This document shows positions 23,220-33,660 of a DNA stretch of 64,000 nucleotides, in pieces (the first letter of the stretch is position 1; every line of letters begins with the position of its first letter). The position numbers were made by a program, and so were the translations under genes. Source of the DNA: Paraspadella gotoi (taxonomy: Eukaryota > Chaetognatha); contig CM119265.1 in NCBI GenBank assembly GCA_051294375.1, positions 4,505,847-4,569,846 of the forward strand, read 5' to 3'. The notes beneath the pieces were generated by a model. It was not told the DNA's origin. It worked only from the letters and a program-made list of their open reading frames with translations, and did not search any database.

Positions 23220-23370
23220 AGGGGGCGCGCCGAGACGAGGGTTCGCGTGGGAGCCCCGGCTTTTTTTATGCGGCGCCCCGCGATCGGCGCCTCGACGCCG
23301 CGGGAACCTCGTCTGCAACGTCGTGGGAGTAAAAGCGCGGCGCCGTGAGAAGGCGCCCGGAGACGGCGCT
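23220..23370. promoter_or_regulatory. Short CpG island-like patch
   Basis: Dense CpG with GGCGCGCC, GGCGCC and CGATCGGCGCC in 150 bases, bordered by A-rich DNA. It resembles a promoter core, but no start or splice site is clear. Confidence 0.25.
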
Positions 23371-23944
23371 GTTTTCTTCTTCTCCTTAACCCCTGTTTTC
23401 ACGAAAGAAAAAGAGAGAGAACAGTTTTTTTGAATTAAAACTTACTTTTTGATCTCATGCAGTTTTATTTTTCTTAAATTCATAATTTAAAAAAAAATAT
23501 TTTTGGAATGTTTTTATACCAAATTAGTTTAATTAGTATTTTCAGTCCTAACAATAACATACTTCCCATATAAATATCTGCCTGGAGCTTTACTAGCATT
23601 GGCGTCTTCGTATTCAACGTCATTGTCGTCGTCGTCATCGTTTTCGCAAACAGAGACGCAACCCCAGCGACTCGCTCGCCATCCAAAGTCGTAAAATAGT
23701 TATTTGCGAAAGCTCCACTCCTTTGGCCCCTCTCCGTTTTTCTTCCTCACCTCTACCCCATGAAACCTCCCGAAACCCAGCTCCAAAAACTACCTAAAAC
23801 CCCCCCGGCCCCCTTTCCACCCGTGATTTCTAAAAGGCTCGCCCACCTTGGCAATGATGCACCAGTTTTGCGCCGCTAAACCGGAATCATTATCAAATCT
23901 CTAGACAATCGCGAGCGGGCGATGAAAATAAGATGAAAAAAATG

Positions 23945-23991
23945 CGAGATGGAAAGCAGACAGAGAGAGAGAGAGAAGAAGAGGAGAGCAG

Positions 23992-24054
<63 letters not shown>
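23945..24054. repeat. (GA)n microsatellite
   Basis: Interrupted GA, then about 57 uninterrupted bases at 23,998-24,054. Nothing recognisable follows up to 25,000. Confidence 0.95.
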
Positions 24055-24058
<4 letters not shown>

Positions 24059-25036
24059 TCCATCTCGCTGCCAACGCTATTCGTCTTTCGAGGAAAGGCC
24101 TTTTGGTTCTCCCATCTCCCGGTGACGGCGTTGAATGCAACGGTCAGTAGCGTTCGTAAAAAAGAGGCGCCATCTCGCGAGATTACGCAACCCGATCGTA
24201 ACGTATTAAGGTAAAATTGTCTTCTTCGGCGTCAGAAAATTAAAAGAGAATTAAGAATTCGCGCGTCTCTTCCTGATTTTGAACTCATCACTTCTTATTC
24301 CCCCCATGCCCGATTTTCTTGCCCCTGATTCCCTCTGCCCGATCCTTTTCCACTCTGCCTTCAATCCACCGCTGCGCCCGACATCCTTTCGCTCGACCGC
24401 TTCCGTCCTTCACCTCGATCGCGAACTCAACTCAAACTCGCATCCTTTTTAGTTGCGCCAGCGAGGACTCGAGGAGCATCTCTATAAGTCGCCTTTCGGT
24501 CCGTCAGTCAGTCCCAATTACATGATATAATATAATTTGCCTATAGTTGGTTGTTCATTTGTTTAGACAGGAAAAAATTTTAATTCTAAGTGACTGCTAG
24601 CGCCGCCTTCAGAAACCAAAAACTAAAAGGAAAAGATAAAAGACAGAATTAGATGCAGTGTATGTCATAAATACAAAGGCTAAGAAAGTTTTTTAGTCAT
24701 TTTTCATGTCATACACATGAAAATAAAGTCACTGCGGCGCAACATATTTGAATCACCGTTCTAGTTTTTTTTTGTTTTTTTTTTCTCTTTTTCCTCACTA
24801 AGATTTCGCTACCCGAATCTTTTCACTCGAATCTTCCTTCATTTTTTTATAAGCTCACTTAACTCTCGATGCAGCGTCTTCATCAAAATCATCATCAAAA
24901 CCAACAGCAACATCACCATCAAATCCACTCTCCCCGTTCCGGTCTCCACCCCGATACGTTCTCGACGACCCACCCCTCTCCTCCTCCACCGACGCCAACG
25001 CCTCTGATAACAAATTCCCTCATTTATATGAACTCG

Positions 25037-25093
<57 letters not shown>
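25037..25093 (+). repeat. (GTC)19 trinucleotide repeat
   Basis: Nineteen perfect GTC units (poly-Val or poly-Asp depending on strand), the longest intact member of the (GAC/GTC)n class in the window. Confidence 0.97.
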
Positions 25094-25439
25094 CCTCTCG
25101 TCTTTAACGTCGTCTTTATCGTCGTGAGATGGCGCGGAAGGGTAAGAACGCGTGAGATCCTCAATTTGAGTTTCCTTCTTTAGAGAGAAGTTCTTCTCTG
25201 CTCGGGGAATTTTTCATTTCATTGTAAAGCTAAGCGACTTTTTTTTTATTCTTTGAGAGCCGAAATTGAATTTATAATTGTCTTTAGATTAGAAAACACA
25301 ATGGTTGCTATTCTGTCGCAGACGCAACAATTTTATAAAAAAATTATTTTGAAGATTAATTATGATGTCGGTGCAATGAGGTTTTTGCGAATAAAAACCC
25401 GAAAAAATAATCTTTGGAAGAGAAATTATGAGGCGTAAA

Positions 25440-27350
25440 TGCGAATCCAGGGGGAGGGGGCTTTGAGAAATTGAAAAGTTAAAAATTCAAATTTAAACTC
25501 AGCTCAATCGAAAATTGAAAAAAACTATTTTACAAGTATTTTTAGTTACGCTACATTTCGGAACCTGCGAGGTGGAAAAAATGTAAAACGCGTTGAAAAA
25601 AAAAAATTTAAAAAAAATTTTTATATACACTCGCTGTTTCAGTAAACCGTTCATTATTATAATATAAATATAATATAATATAATATAACACCTCGCAAAA
25701 GAAAAAAAAAAGATTTAAAAACCTAAGGCTAAAAAATTTAAACTCGTATGTGGGTTGAAACATGTCTGTTTCACTATGAAATAAAAATGGTTGTTTAATC
25801 TCTCTTCAAAACTTTGTTATAAAAATTGCTAAAAATTAAGCAAAATGGAAAATAAGTACCGAGCCACATAATGCAGTCAATATCCTATTTAAAGCTTATA
25901 AAAGCTGTTAATAGCTACATTAAACTTTATTCAGCTTACAATAATCTTTACCAAAAAAATATTAGTTGACTTACCATAAGCCTTACCCATTACCATTCTC
26001 CTTCTCTGAGATCGCTCTGGCCGATCTATTATTTTTTATCAAAATGAACAAATTCTCATGAAATATTGGTAAAATCATTTAAAATAAGAACTACTCTGTT
26101 AAAAATAAGTAAAATTTATAATAACAATAATGACAACTACTACAATTTGTTTAGCAAAATTAATTTTAGATCAAAGGATATTTATGACCATTTTGCTTAA
26201 ACCTCTACCTATTTCATTCAACAATTTGTTAGCTCATTTTAGTCTGTATAACAAGGATGTTAAGAATATGGAACTAGTTGGTCAGTTTATTTCTAAGCAA
26301 ATAATTTGGCGATGAAGATGTTAAGTTTGTGCATGCAAATGAAATTAATCAGTTTGATTTTTAAAGTAAAAATATAATATTCTGAGATTAAAAACAATTA
26401 ATCTTAAAAAACTAACACTGTTTTAAAAAACATCCAGTATTTTTAATAGGCATTAATTTTTAACAATAAATATAAATAAATATTGTTACGAAATAACTAT
26501 CTTTTATATTACGAGGAAATCCAGCTTCTCTATCTTTTCTCTCAATGCTCTTTTGTTCTTTATTACTGACATAAAAAATGCTTCCATTCTAGCGATCGCC
26601 ACGACATCTTTAGGCTCTCTCTTTTGTTTATACCTTAGTACAGATTTCCGAAGGCAGTGTACAGCTGATTCTGATTGGTGCCCGTGATTTCGATAGATTT
26701 CGATTTGATTCTGATCGAATTATTTTCAGATCTCAAAGTTGTCACTGGGTTTTTAGTTATTTTCAGAGCATTTAAACTCTTTTATTAGATATCTCGGAAA
26801 CTTATTTTTTGTGTGATCGATGGTTTGGTGGACTTTTCTATGAGAGAAGCATCTCTATTTTTGTTTATTATTGGCTTCAGAAACAAGTAAGAAAGACACT
26901 TTAAACTTATATATATTTGCTGAGTTTGTACTAAATGTTTTGTTATTCCTTGCCCAGGACTTCTAACTCTTCAAGCATCAGACACGTCATTGACACTTCG
27001 TCAAGTCCTGGGCTTCGTAGATTGTCGTCCTTTCGGCCTTAGCCGACGTCATCTACCGAGACTTTGTCGTCAGCATCTCCAGGGCGTCTTGACCGGCGCC
27101 ATCGTCTCTTCTGCGCCATTTATTCCCGATTTCATCTGGTCTTGAATGCGCAGGATAAGCCATGTCAGTTAGAATTCAAAGACAGCCACTTCTCCGAACT
27201 TAGTTCAATACAAATATAATCCTAAATTGTATCGCCGTTTGTGGTGATGTGTGAGCGTGGCTAGCGGGAGAAAAAAGGGCTCGACGTCCGACGGCCGTGA
27301 TTTGGTTATTTTAATTTGCCCCATTTTTCGAGAGAAGGAACACGATGACA
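25440..27350. other. AT-rich intergenic DNA with a coding-like remnant
   Basis: Mostly AT-rich with stops in all frames; a 61-codon frame at 26,130-26,315 has no support. The GC-richer part at 26,950-27,300 has an 11-bp inverted repeat (GCCCAGGACTT at 26,952 and AAGTCCTGGGC at 27,003) and, on the - strand, a 35-codon frame beginning MAYPAHSRPDEIGN. These may be remnants of a mobile element. Confidence 0.35.
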
Positions 27351-27580
27351 ATTAAAACAAGTTTGAGCAAACAATGTCGGATCGGCCTACGATAATTAAT
27401 TAATTAATTAATCGATTAATTAATTTTAATATTTAATAATTAATTATAAATTTATATCAGCTTATCATCATCGATGTCCTTAAAATTGGGTCAGGACAGT
27501 TATTAAAATATGTTTGTTTACATTTTATCAAAACAACAAATATCCTCTATTTTATTTTATGTCTCCTTCTCTCTCCTCTC

Positions 27581-27631
<51 letters not shown>

Positions 27632-27830
27632 ATGGCAATTGCGACGATCTTTATGCTATTTTTTTAAACTTGCATCATTTTTTCAACTTGCATAATTTTT
27701 TAAATTGCATCATTTTTTCAACATTAAATTAATTAATTAATTAAAAACATTTATTAGTAATCATTATATTAAGAGATTTAAGTAAATGTGACTTATGTTT
27801 TTCTGGCACAATTCCGTCAGAACTTTATAT
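27351..27830 (+). repeat. Direct segmental duplication, copy 1
   Basis: Shares with 28,226-28,630 an ordered set of segments: ACAAGTTTGAGCAAACAATG, (TTAA)n, ATCATCGATGTCCTTAAAAT, TCAGGACAGTTATTAAA, a (CT)n tract, GCAATTGCGACGATC, repeated CAACTTGCAT units, then ATTCCGTCA. Differences are substitutions, microsatellite length and one insertion of about 85 bases (27,723-27,810). Confidence 0.9.
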
Positions 27831-28225
27831 AATTATTATATATTAATAAATATTTAAAAGCTTCAGGGCAACAACCCAATGAACTAAGTTACATTGAAAA
27901 TCGATTTAGTAGTAGAAGGAAAAAAAGCATTTTTTTAAGAGAACTAGAAGTTATAAAAAGTGTTTAATTTTTTTTTATAGATTCTGATAGAGCTTTAAAA
28001 GTCATATAAAGGTTATTAATACATTTTTTAAAAATTTGTTTGTTTTATTAATGAAAAATTTAAAAAACTAAAATTCAGCCAATGATGATGATGATTTTTT
28101 AAGGCTTTTTTCTATTTTAAACCAATTTGTTGTCAAAATTTTTAAAAATTATAGTACTAACTTTCATTTAACTTTTTAAGCTCTCTTTTTATCTCGGACG
28201 CTTAACGCCAGACTTCCCTATATTT

Positions 28226-28458
28226 ATTAAAAACAAGTTTGAGCAAACAATGTCGGATCTACCTACGATAATTAATTAATTAATCGATTAATTAATAAAT
28301 TAATTTTAATAATTAATTATAATTTATATTTAGCTTGTCATCATCGATGTCCTTAAAATTGAGTCAGGACAGTTATTAAATGTTTTGTTTACATTTTATC
28401 AAAAGAAACATATATCCTCTATTTTATTTTGTCTCCTTCTCTCTCACTCTCTCTCTCA

Positions 28459-28493
<35 letters not shown>

Positions 28494-28630
28494 ACTCTTT
28501 CTATCTCTCTCTCTCTCTCTCTCTTTTTATGCAATTGCGACGATCCTTATGCTTTTAAGATTTTTTTAACTTGCATCATTTTTTCAACTTGCATAATTTT
28601 TTCAACTTGCATTCCGTCAAAACTTTATAT
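28226..28630 (+). repeat. Direct segmental duplication, copy 2
   Basis: Copy of 27,351-27,830, offset by about 875 bases. The copy lacks the roughly 85 bases present before the terminal ATTCCGTCA segment of copy 1. The (CT)n tract at 28,436-28,525 is more interrupted. AT-rich DNA without features follows to 29,700. Confidence 0.9.
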
Positions 28631-29710
28631 CTAGCTTCTTCACTCACTTTCCTACCGGCTCTCAAAATTTCATCTCAATCTATCATGGGTTAAAATAAAT
28701 AAGTTTTTAAAAAAAAAATTTTGACCCAATTTTTTTAGAAAAATTGCTTAAATGGGCAATAGCCAGACATCCAGGCAACTTCCTATAAAATCCTAAAGCC
28801 ATTAATCCTATAAATGGAAAAGTTATCCCAGGTACAGACTTACAACATTCTAGGTTTCCGGTACTGTATATATATATAAACAATATATTTTGTAAATATT
28901 AAAAATAAACCTCACTGTTCTCATCTCAAAATCAATAAAATAGAAAAAAAAAACAATATCCAACTTGACTTAGAGGCATCAATAGTGTAAGATAGCCACC
29001 GAGGGTGAAAAGGCCTAATGCCTTGTGTATTATAAATAAAACCTCTCTTTTTTAACAGGACAATGTCTTACAATTTATTTTTCTTTTTGTTTATGTTATG
29101 AGAGTTTGAAATACCCTTTGACTATATCCATAAATTCATTAATTTCCTGATCGTCTTAATTAATTATTTTGTTTTATTTTTTGTGGTTTAAAAAATGTAA
29201 AACTTTATGTATTAATTAAAAATTAATAAATAAAGTAAATTTAATAAAGTAATGAAAACAGTTATATATCTACTAATTTCATATATATTTGATTAAAACT
29301 CTCTTTCCTATTTTTTACAATTTTCTTATTTTTTCACAAAAAATGCAATATGTTAATAATATTTAAACATTATTTAATACAAGTTTTTTACATTTATTTA
29401 GTTGAAAAGTTTTAAATACTTGGATTTAGCTATATTTTACTAAAATTAATAATTCTAACAATTTTTATTTTATCTTTAAATTTGTTATTTTTTTCGATTT
29501 TTTTGCTTCTTATCGCATTATAAAATCGATAGAACGGAAAAATTGGCCAAGCGAATTTTTGATTTTTCGATCTCAGGTAATAGTTTTACATGTGTTTCAA
29601 AAAAATTAAGAGGGCACAAGATGTCCTTTATCATTTCTTGTATTTATACTCCGCGCTAATGATCGCACATTTTTATAAAACTTCATTGTAATTTATAATA
29701 ATTTTTATTT

Positions 29711-29837
29711 AAAAAAAAAGAAGGTAAGTCCCAGCCAAAACTATAAAAGCATAGTAGTTTTTATATAAAAATGCGTGACGCCGACGACGACGACGACGAC
29801 GACAACGCCGATGACGACGACGACGTCACAAAGAAGC
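29711..29837 (+). repeat. Dispersed repeat copy upstream of the lectin gene
   Basis: Begins AAGGTAAGTCCCAGCCAAAA and includes the palindrome TTTTTATATAAAAA, a (GAC)n run and CGTCACAAAGAAGC. The reverse complement of 31,220-31,315 has the same order of motifs. The family is not recognised; it has no coding capacity. Confidence 0.85.
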
Positions 29838-30045
29838 TCACCCGAATCAATATCGAGCTTGAACCGTCTAATCCTTCAAGAACAGTCTCTCCGTCTCTCT
29901 TTTTTTTAATTTGTCCCATTAGATTATAACTAATTCAATAAAGCGAAATTGTATTAAGACCACTGTTTTTTTTCTCTATGTGAGATAATTTGTGAATCGA
30001 TGTTCACTGTTTCACTTTTTTCATTTTCCTTCCAAACGAAAAAAA

Positions 30046-30103
30046 ATGTTTTTTCTCGTGAAAATTTTCGTTTCTCTTTTGATAGTAAATTTTGTCCGCG
30101 CAG
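30046..30103 (+). CDS. Exon 1: start codon and signal peptide
   Basis: ATG at 30,046 follows an A-rich leader; the hydrophobic signal peptide fills the exon and ends at GCAG|GTGAGT. An ATG at 30,000 is out of frame and would overlap it if the leader extends that far. Confidence 0.85.
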
Positions 30104-33100
30104 GTGAGTTAAATTTCATCTTTTTCATTTCTTTTTTTAAAGATTTTAAAGGTTAAGTTTATTCAAGATACTATTTAAATTATATATATTGAGTAATTAC
30201 TTTTAATTTATTTTTATTTAAAAAAAACCAATGTATTTTTCTATTTAATCTATATTTTATGTTGGCGAAAATGTTGTTTTCTGGGGATAGAGCTAGATAC
30301 TTTAATTATAAATAAACTATATTTATAAAAGGACATTGGTGCGAAGAGGGTGAAATCAAATACAGAGACGAATTTCACTGCAATCGCTGCGTGTGCATCG
30401 ACGATGGATGGCTGTGCACGTACTTTACGTGCATCAATGACGGTAAATAACCGTATTATATTATATTATTGTATTATTTTCTCTCTTTTCGTTGCTAAGT
30501 GAATATGTAATAGATATCTATTGATAATAAAAAAATCGTTGTATTGGCACTCAATAAACATTTCCTAATATATTAAATTAAAAATAATATCACTTAGTCT
30601 CGTAGCTCATGTGAAAAAAATATATTTCATTCAGTTTTTTTTCAAATCATGAGTTATTCTTGGACTTGTTCTACTGTACGTATAAGCAAAATTAATGTTT
30701 TATCTATTTATTTAAATATTAATCTTAATAACTAGCTTCATTTAAAATTTTGTATATTTTAATGAAAAGAGGAATGTTATTGTTGTATTCTCGTAAATAT
30801 ACTTTTTGCTCCGGGTTCTTATTAAACATTATACATTAGAGTAGAGCACTAAAGAAAAAGTATATTTGAATGATCAAACAAGGATATTTAGATGTAAGAT
30901 AGTATGATTAACTAGTACAAAAAATATTTTGTTCATATTGTCTCTCCTTTTTTTCGTTGTTTGAAGTAGTTAAAGAAAGTTTGATTTGGAATGTGACAAC
31001 GATTAGATATATTTGTAGTAATAATCTTATGAAATCGTAATTTTTTTAAAAAATTTAAACTTTTAAAAAAAATTAAGATTTTTCATAAAAATTTGATTCA
31101 AAAATTTAAAACATGTTATCAAAATTTCTGTCATCTTCAGCATTTAAAACAAAAAAAAGTAAAAATTTATGATTTTTTTATCTCGCCAAGGAATCTTGGC
31201 GAGATAATGCAAAGGGGACGCTTCTTTGTGACGTAGTCGTCGACGGCGTCACGCTGTTTTTATATAAAAACTACTACGCTTTTAAAGTTTTGGCTGGGAC
31301 TTACCGTTTTTTTTATCGAGCCTACCGGCGAAGTACTTCATTCTATTTAGATTTGAAAGGGCTTTCAGAAGATAATAATATTAATAATATTTTATTTCAA
31401 ATTTTTTCAAAAAACTTACTGAAAGTAAGAGAAAAAAATTGAATTTAAATTTAAAAGTGAGTTTGAAAATGAAACCCGATTTTACAAGCCAACTTTCTCA
31501 ACTCACTGTCAACTCACTCATCAATATAAAATTTGAACATATAAATTACTTTAGTATTTTCTACTCAACTCATTTTTAAAATCAATGAAATAACCACAGG
31601 TTTGCAAATGACAGCGTTTTTTTACCGGCGCTTGTAAAATTGTCACCATGTACGCTTAAAAATATAAGGTTCACCGCGATACTTCGAAATCCAACCGTAC
31701 GGAAACTCCAGCTACGCAATTTCCTACGAAAAAAAAGACTGGGATAATTCAAGGCGATTTTGTCAGGAGATGTTCGACGAAGGTGGGCGGATGTTGAGAA
31801 TGATGGAGAAGATGATGGAGAAGTTGATGGTGAGGATGATGGAGAAGATGATGGAGAAGATGATGGTGAGGATGATGGAGAAGATGATGAATGGATGGAC
31901 GACAAAGATGTTGAGACTTTCGTGAAATGAGCTATGAGAAATGAGGACGACTGGCTCTCTCTCTCTCTCTCTCGCTCTCTCTCTCCCTCTCTCTCAGGCG
32001 ATTTGGCGTCGATGGAAACTCAAGACGAATGGAGTCACGTGTTAGATGAGATCAAAAGAACCGACAATGGGAGCGAGCATTGGTTGGGCGGGTCCGCCGG
32101 TAAGTGCTAAGATAATTATAATTATTAATTATATATTACGTTTTACTTGATTACAACAAAGTTTCCAACAAAGAATTGAGTAAAGGATAGTTGTCAGACG
32201 TGAGAACAGGTAAAGATGAGGACAGGGATGAAGAGAGAGTGAATTTGAAACTGGTGAAATGGGTGTTGGACATAAACTCTCATCGTAATCCGTCAATCTT
32301 TTTTGCCTTTTGTAAAAGTGTTGAAAAATATGAACAATCGATATTTGGTTACAAATATAACTGTTCATTACTATCTCATTGCTTTGCTTAATCGTAATTC
32401 TATTTTATACAGATTGCAATAATATTAATTAGCCATCGTCGGGGAGAGAGAGAGAAAGAGAGAGAAAGAGAAAGAGAGAGAGAGAGCGCCACAGAGAAAT
32501 GATACATTTTATAATGTACAACAAAGATAAATAATAATGAAAACTTGACATAACAAAGAATTAATAAATAGATTTGCTGATGTTTGTAGAATATTGAAAT
32601 AATGGAAGTGGTGAAATTGAAATGGAAGAATAATTTGTGAGGGATAGATAAGATAAAGATGAGTGAAAAATAAGTAGAGTCTTCTTCACCAACAGGGATC
32701 TGATGATAACCTTTATGCAGATCTATTTTAGAAAAGATTTTCTTTCCAGCAACATCTGCATTAAAATTTAGAATGTGGTGTATTGGATAACGGTCATCTT
32801 TAGTAACATGTTCCAAATAAAAAAAAAATAAAAGGAAATCAGACTAAGCACAGTGATTATTTTCAGTATTTTTTAGTCTAAACCTTTATGGATTTTCTTT
32901 GTTCCGGCTGCGTTGGATTACCCAATATTGTAATATTTACTGCGCTACTGGTGCAAAAATTGCTAGGAACCAAAATTATCAGAAACCGTTCGTTCTTTCG
33001 AATTTTTTCCTAAGTGCGGAGCGACATATAAAAAACGAGTCTACAATTCCCGAAAATTCTCCACAATTTCTCAGAAAACGGTTACGCGTCGACGTGGCAC

Positions 33101-33634
33101 TGGATCTCCGGCGGCGTGATCATCAGCAAAATCCCTGTCTCCTACGGCGACGGATGGTCGGCCGCCAACGGCGCCGGCAACTGGGCCGCCATGCAGCCGA
33201 ACAACAACGGCGCCGCCTGTCTGGAGAGCGAAGCACCCAAGTGGTATTCCACGTCGAGGATCGATAGGAATTGGGTCGACGTCGATTGCGACTACAGGGC
33301 CAGCTTCGTCTGCGAGTTTCCGACCAAAGAAGAAGAAGAAAACGACGACGACGATGATGCTGAAGATGATGACGACGAAGCCGACGATGAAGTTGAAGAG
33401 GGTGCCGAGGATGTTGAAGACGACGACGCGATTGTCGAACTTACCGAAGCCACAGACGCTGCTACCGACGACGCGATCGACTCCACAACTGACGCCACTT
33501 CCGAACTCGTAACCGTCGCAGTTACCGACGCCATTACCGACGCCGTTACCAACGCCGAGACCGATGAAGTTACCGACGCCGAGAACGACGCCGTTACCGA
33601 CGCCGAAACCGACGCCGAGAAGAGGACGAAGTAG
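30046..33634 (+). CDS. Secreted pacifastin/VWC-like plus C-type lectin protein with an acidic tail (5 exons)
   Basis: Joining 30,046-30,103, 30,332-30,442, 31,669-31,782, 31,998-32,099 and 33,075-33,634 gives 314 residues. All four introns are GT-AG and phase 1. Residues 1-19 form a signal peptide (MFFLVKIFVSLLIVNFVRA). Residues 20-56 hold six Cys (23, 36, 39, 41, 48, 53) spaced as in pacifastin light-chain inhibitors (C-x12-C-N-x-C-x-C-x3-G-x2-C-T-x3-C); the G-to-C gap is one shorter than usual, so a VWC-like module is the alternative. Residues 61-210 are a C-type lectin domain with W81, F87-C88, LASMET, WLGG, WxW, C177, C200 and C208. The calcium-site positions read QPN (169-171) and WVD (195-197), so sugar binding is uncertain. 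Residues 214-314 are an Asp/Glu block, then Thr-Asp-Ala repeats. Sequons lie at N69 and N118. A secreted defence, inhibitor or matrix role is inference. Confidence 0.88.
30332..30442 (+). CDS. Exon 2: six-cysteine pacifastin/VWC-like module
   Basis: Encodes GHWCEEGEIK through TYFTCINDG, one complete module on one symmetric phase 1-1 exon. The acceptor is TTTATAAAAG, which has a poor pyrimidine tract; the donor is GACG|GTAAAT. Confidence 0.88.
31180..31205. repeat. Perfect 11-bp hairpin in intron 2
   Basis: ATCTCGCCAAG, loop GAAT, then CTTGGCGAGAT. It directly adjoins the inverted dispersed-repeat copy at 31,220-31,315 and may be part of the same element. Confidence 0.9.
31220..31315 (-). repeat. 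Dispersed repeat copy in intron 2, inverted
   Basis: Reverse complement of the 29,711-29,837 repeat: GCTTCTTTGTGACG, TTTTTATATAAAAA, then TGGCTGGGACTTACC. With the upstream copy it brackets exons 1 and 2. Confidence 0.85.
31669..31782 (+). CDS. Exon 3: N-terminal part of the C-type lectin domain
   Basis: Encodes YFEIQPYGNSSYAISYEKKD, then WDNSRRFCQEMFDEG, matching the first strands and first helix of the fold. The donor is GAAG|GTGGGC. Without splicing, the frame continues to a stop at 31,923-31,925. Confidence 0.88.
31798..31891 (+). repeat. Minisatellite in intron 3
   Basis: GATGATGGAGAA and GATGATGGTGAG units alternate for about 94 bases. On the - strand this gives a Ser/Pro-rich frame that is an artefact. 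Confidence 0.9.
31953..31997 (+). promoter_or_regulatory. (CT)n tract acting as the intron 3 polypyrimidine tract
   Basis: A (CT)n microsatellite with two small interruptions ends in CTCTCAG|GCGATT, so the repeat is itself the polypyrimidine tract of the exon 4 acceptor. Confidence 0.8.
31998..32099 (+). CDS. Exon 4: middle of the C-type lectin domain
   Basis: Encodes GDLASMETQDEWSHVL through EHWLGGSA, which covers the second helix and the conserved WIGG-like motif. The donor is GCCG|GTAAGT. Confidence 0.88.
32677..32816 (-). pseudogene. Ty3/gypsy-type reverse-transcriptase fragment, antisense in intron 4
   Basis: About 46 codons on the - strand carry the reverse-transcriptase core motif IFSKIDLHKGYHQIPV, preceded by DRYPIHHI. 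Both are typical of Ty3/gypsy retrotransposon polymerases. The matching part stops at an A-rich run on one side and loses similarity after about 32,677 on the other. The catalytic YxDD region, protease, RNase H and integrase are absent, so it is a dead fragment. A (GA)n tract at 32,443-32,487 lies nearby. Confidence 0.8.
33075..33634 (+). CDS. Exon 5: end of the lectin domain, acidic tail and stop
   Basis: The acceptor is AATTTCTCAG|AAAACGG. It encodes TWHWISGG, QPNNNGAACLE, NWVDVDC and SFVCEFP, then an Asp/Glu block and VTDA-like repeats (12-base unit GTTACCGACGCC), ending KRTK and TAG. This exon has more G+C than its surroundings. Confidence 0.9.
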
Positions 33635-33654
33635 AAACCGAAGCTTAAAAAGCG

Positions 33655-33660
33655 AATAAA
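33655..33660 (+). terminator. Polyadenylation signal of the lectin gene
   Basis: AATAAA begins 21 bases after the TAG stop, followed by T-rich DNA. Confidence 0.7.

Noticed and set aside
26484-27240. TGTTACGAAATAACT as a possible LTR start
   Set aside because: Ty3/gypsy LTRs often begin TGTTA, but I found no matching LTR end, primer-binding site or second copy.
31582-31905. Ser/Pro repeat frame on the - strand
   Set aside because: It mirrors the intron 3 minisatellite and exon 3 of the lectin gene.
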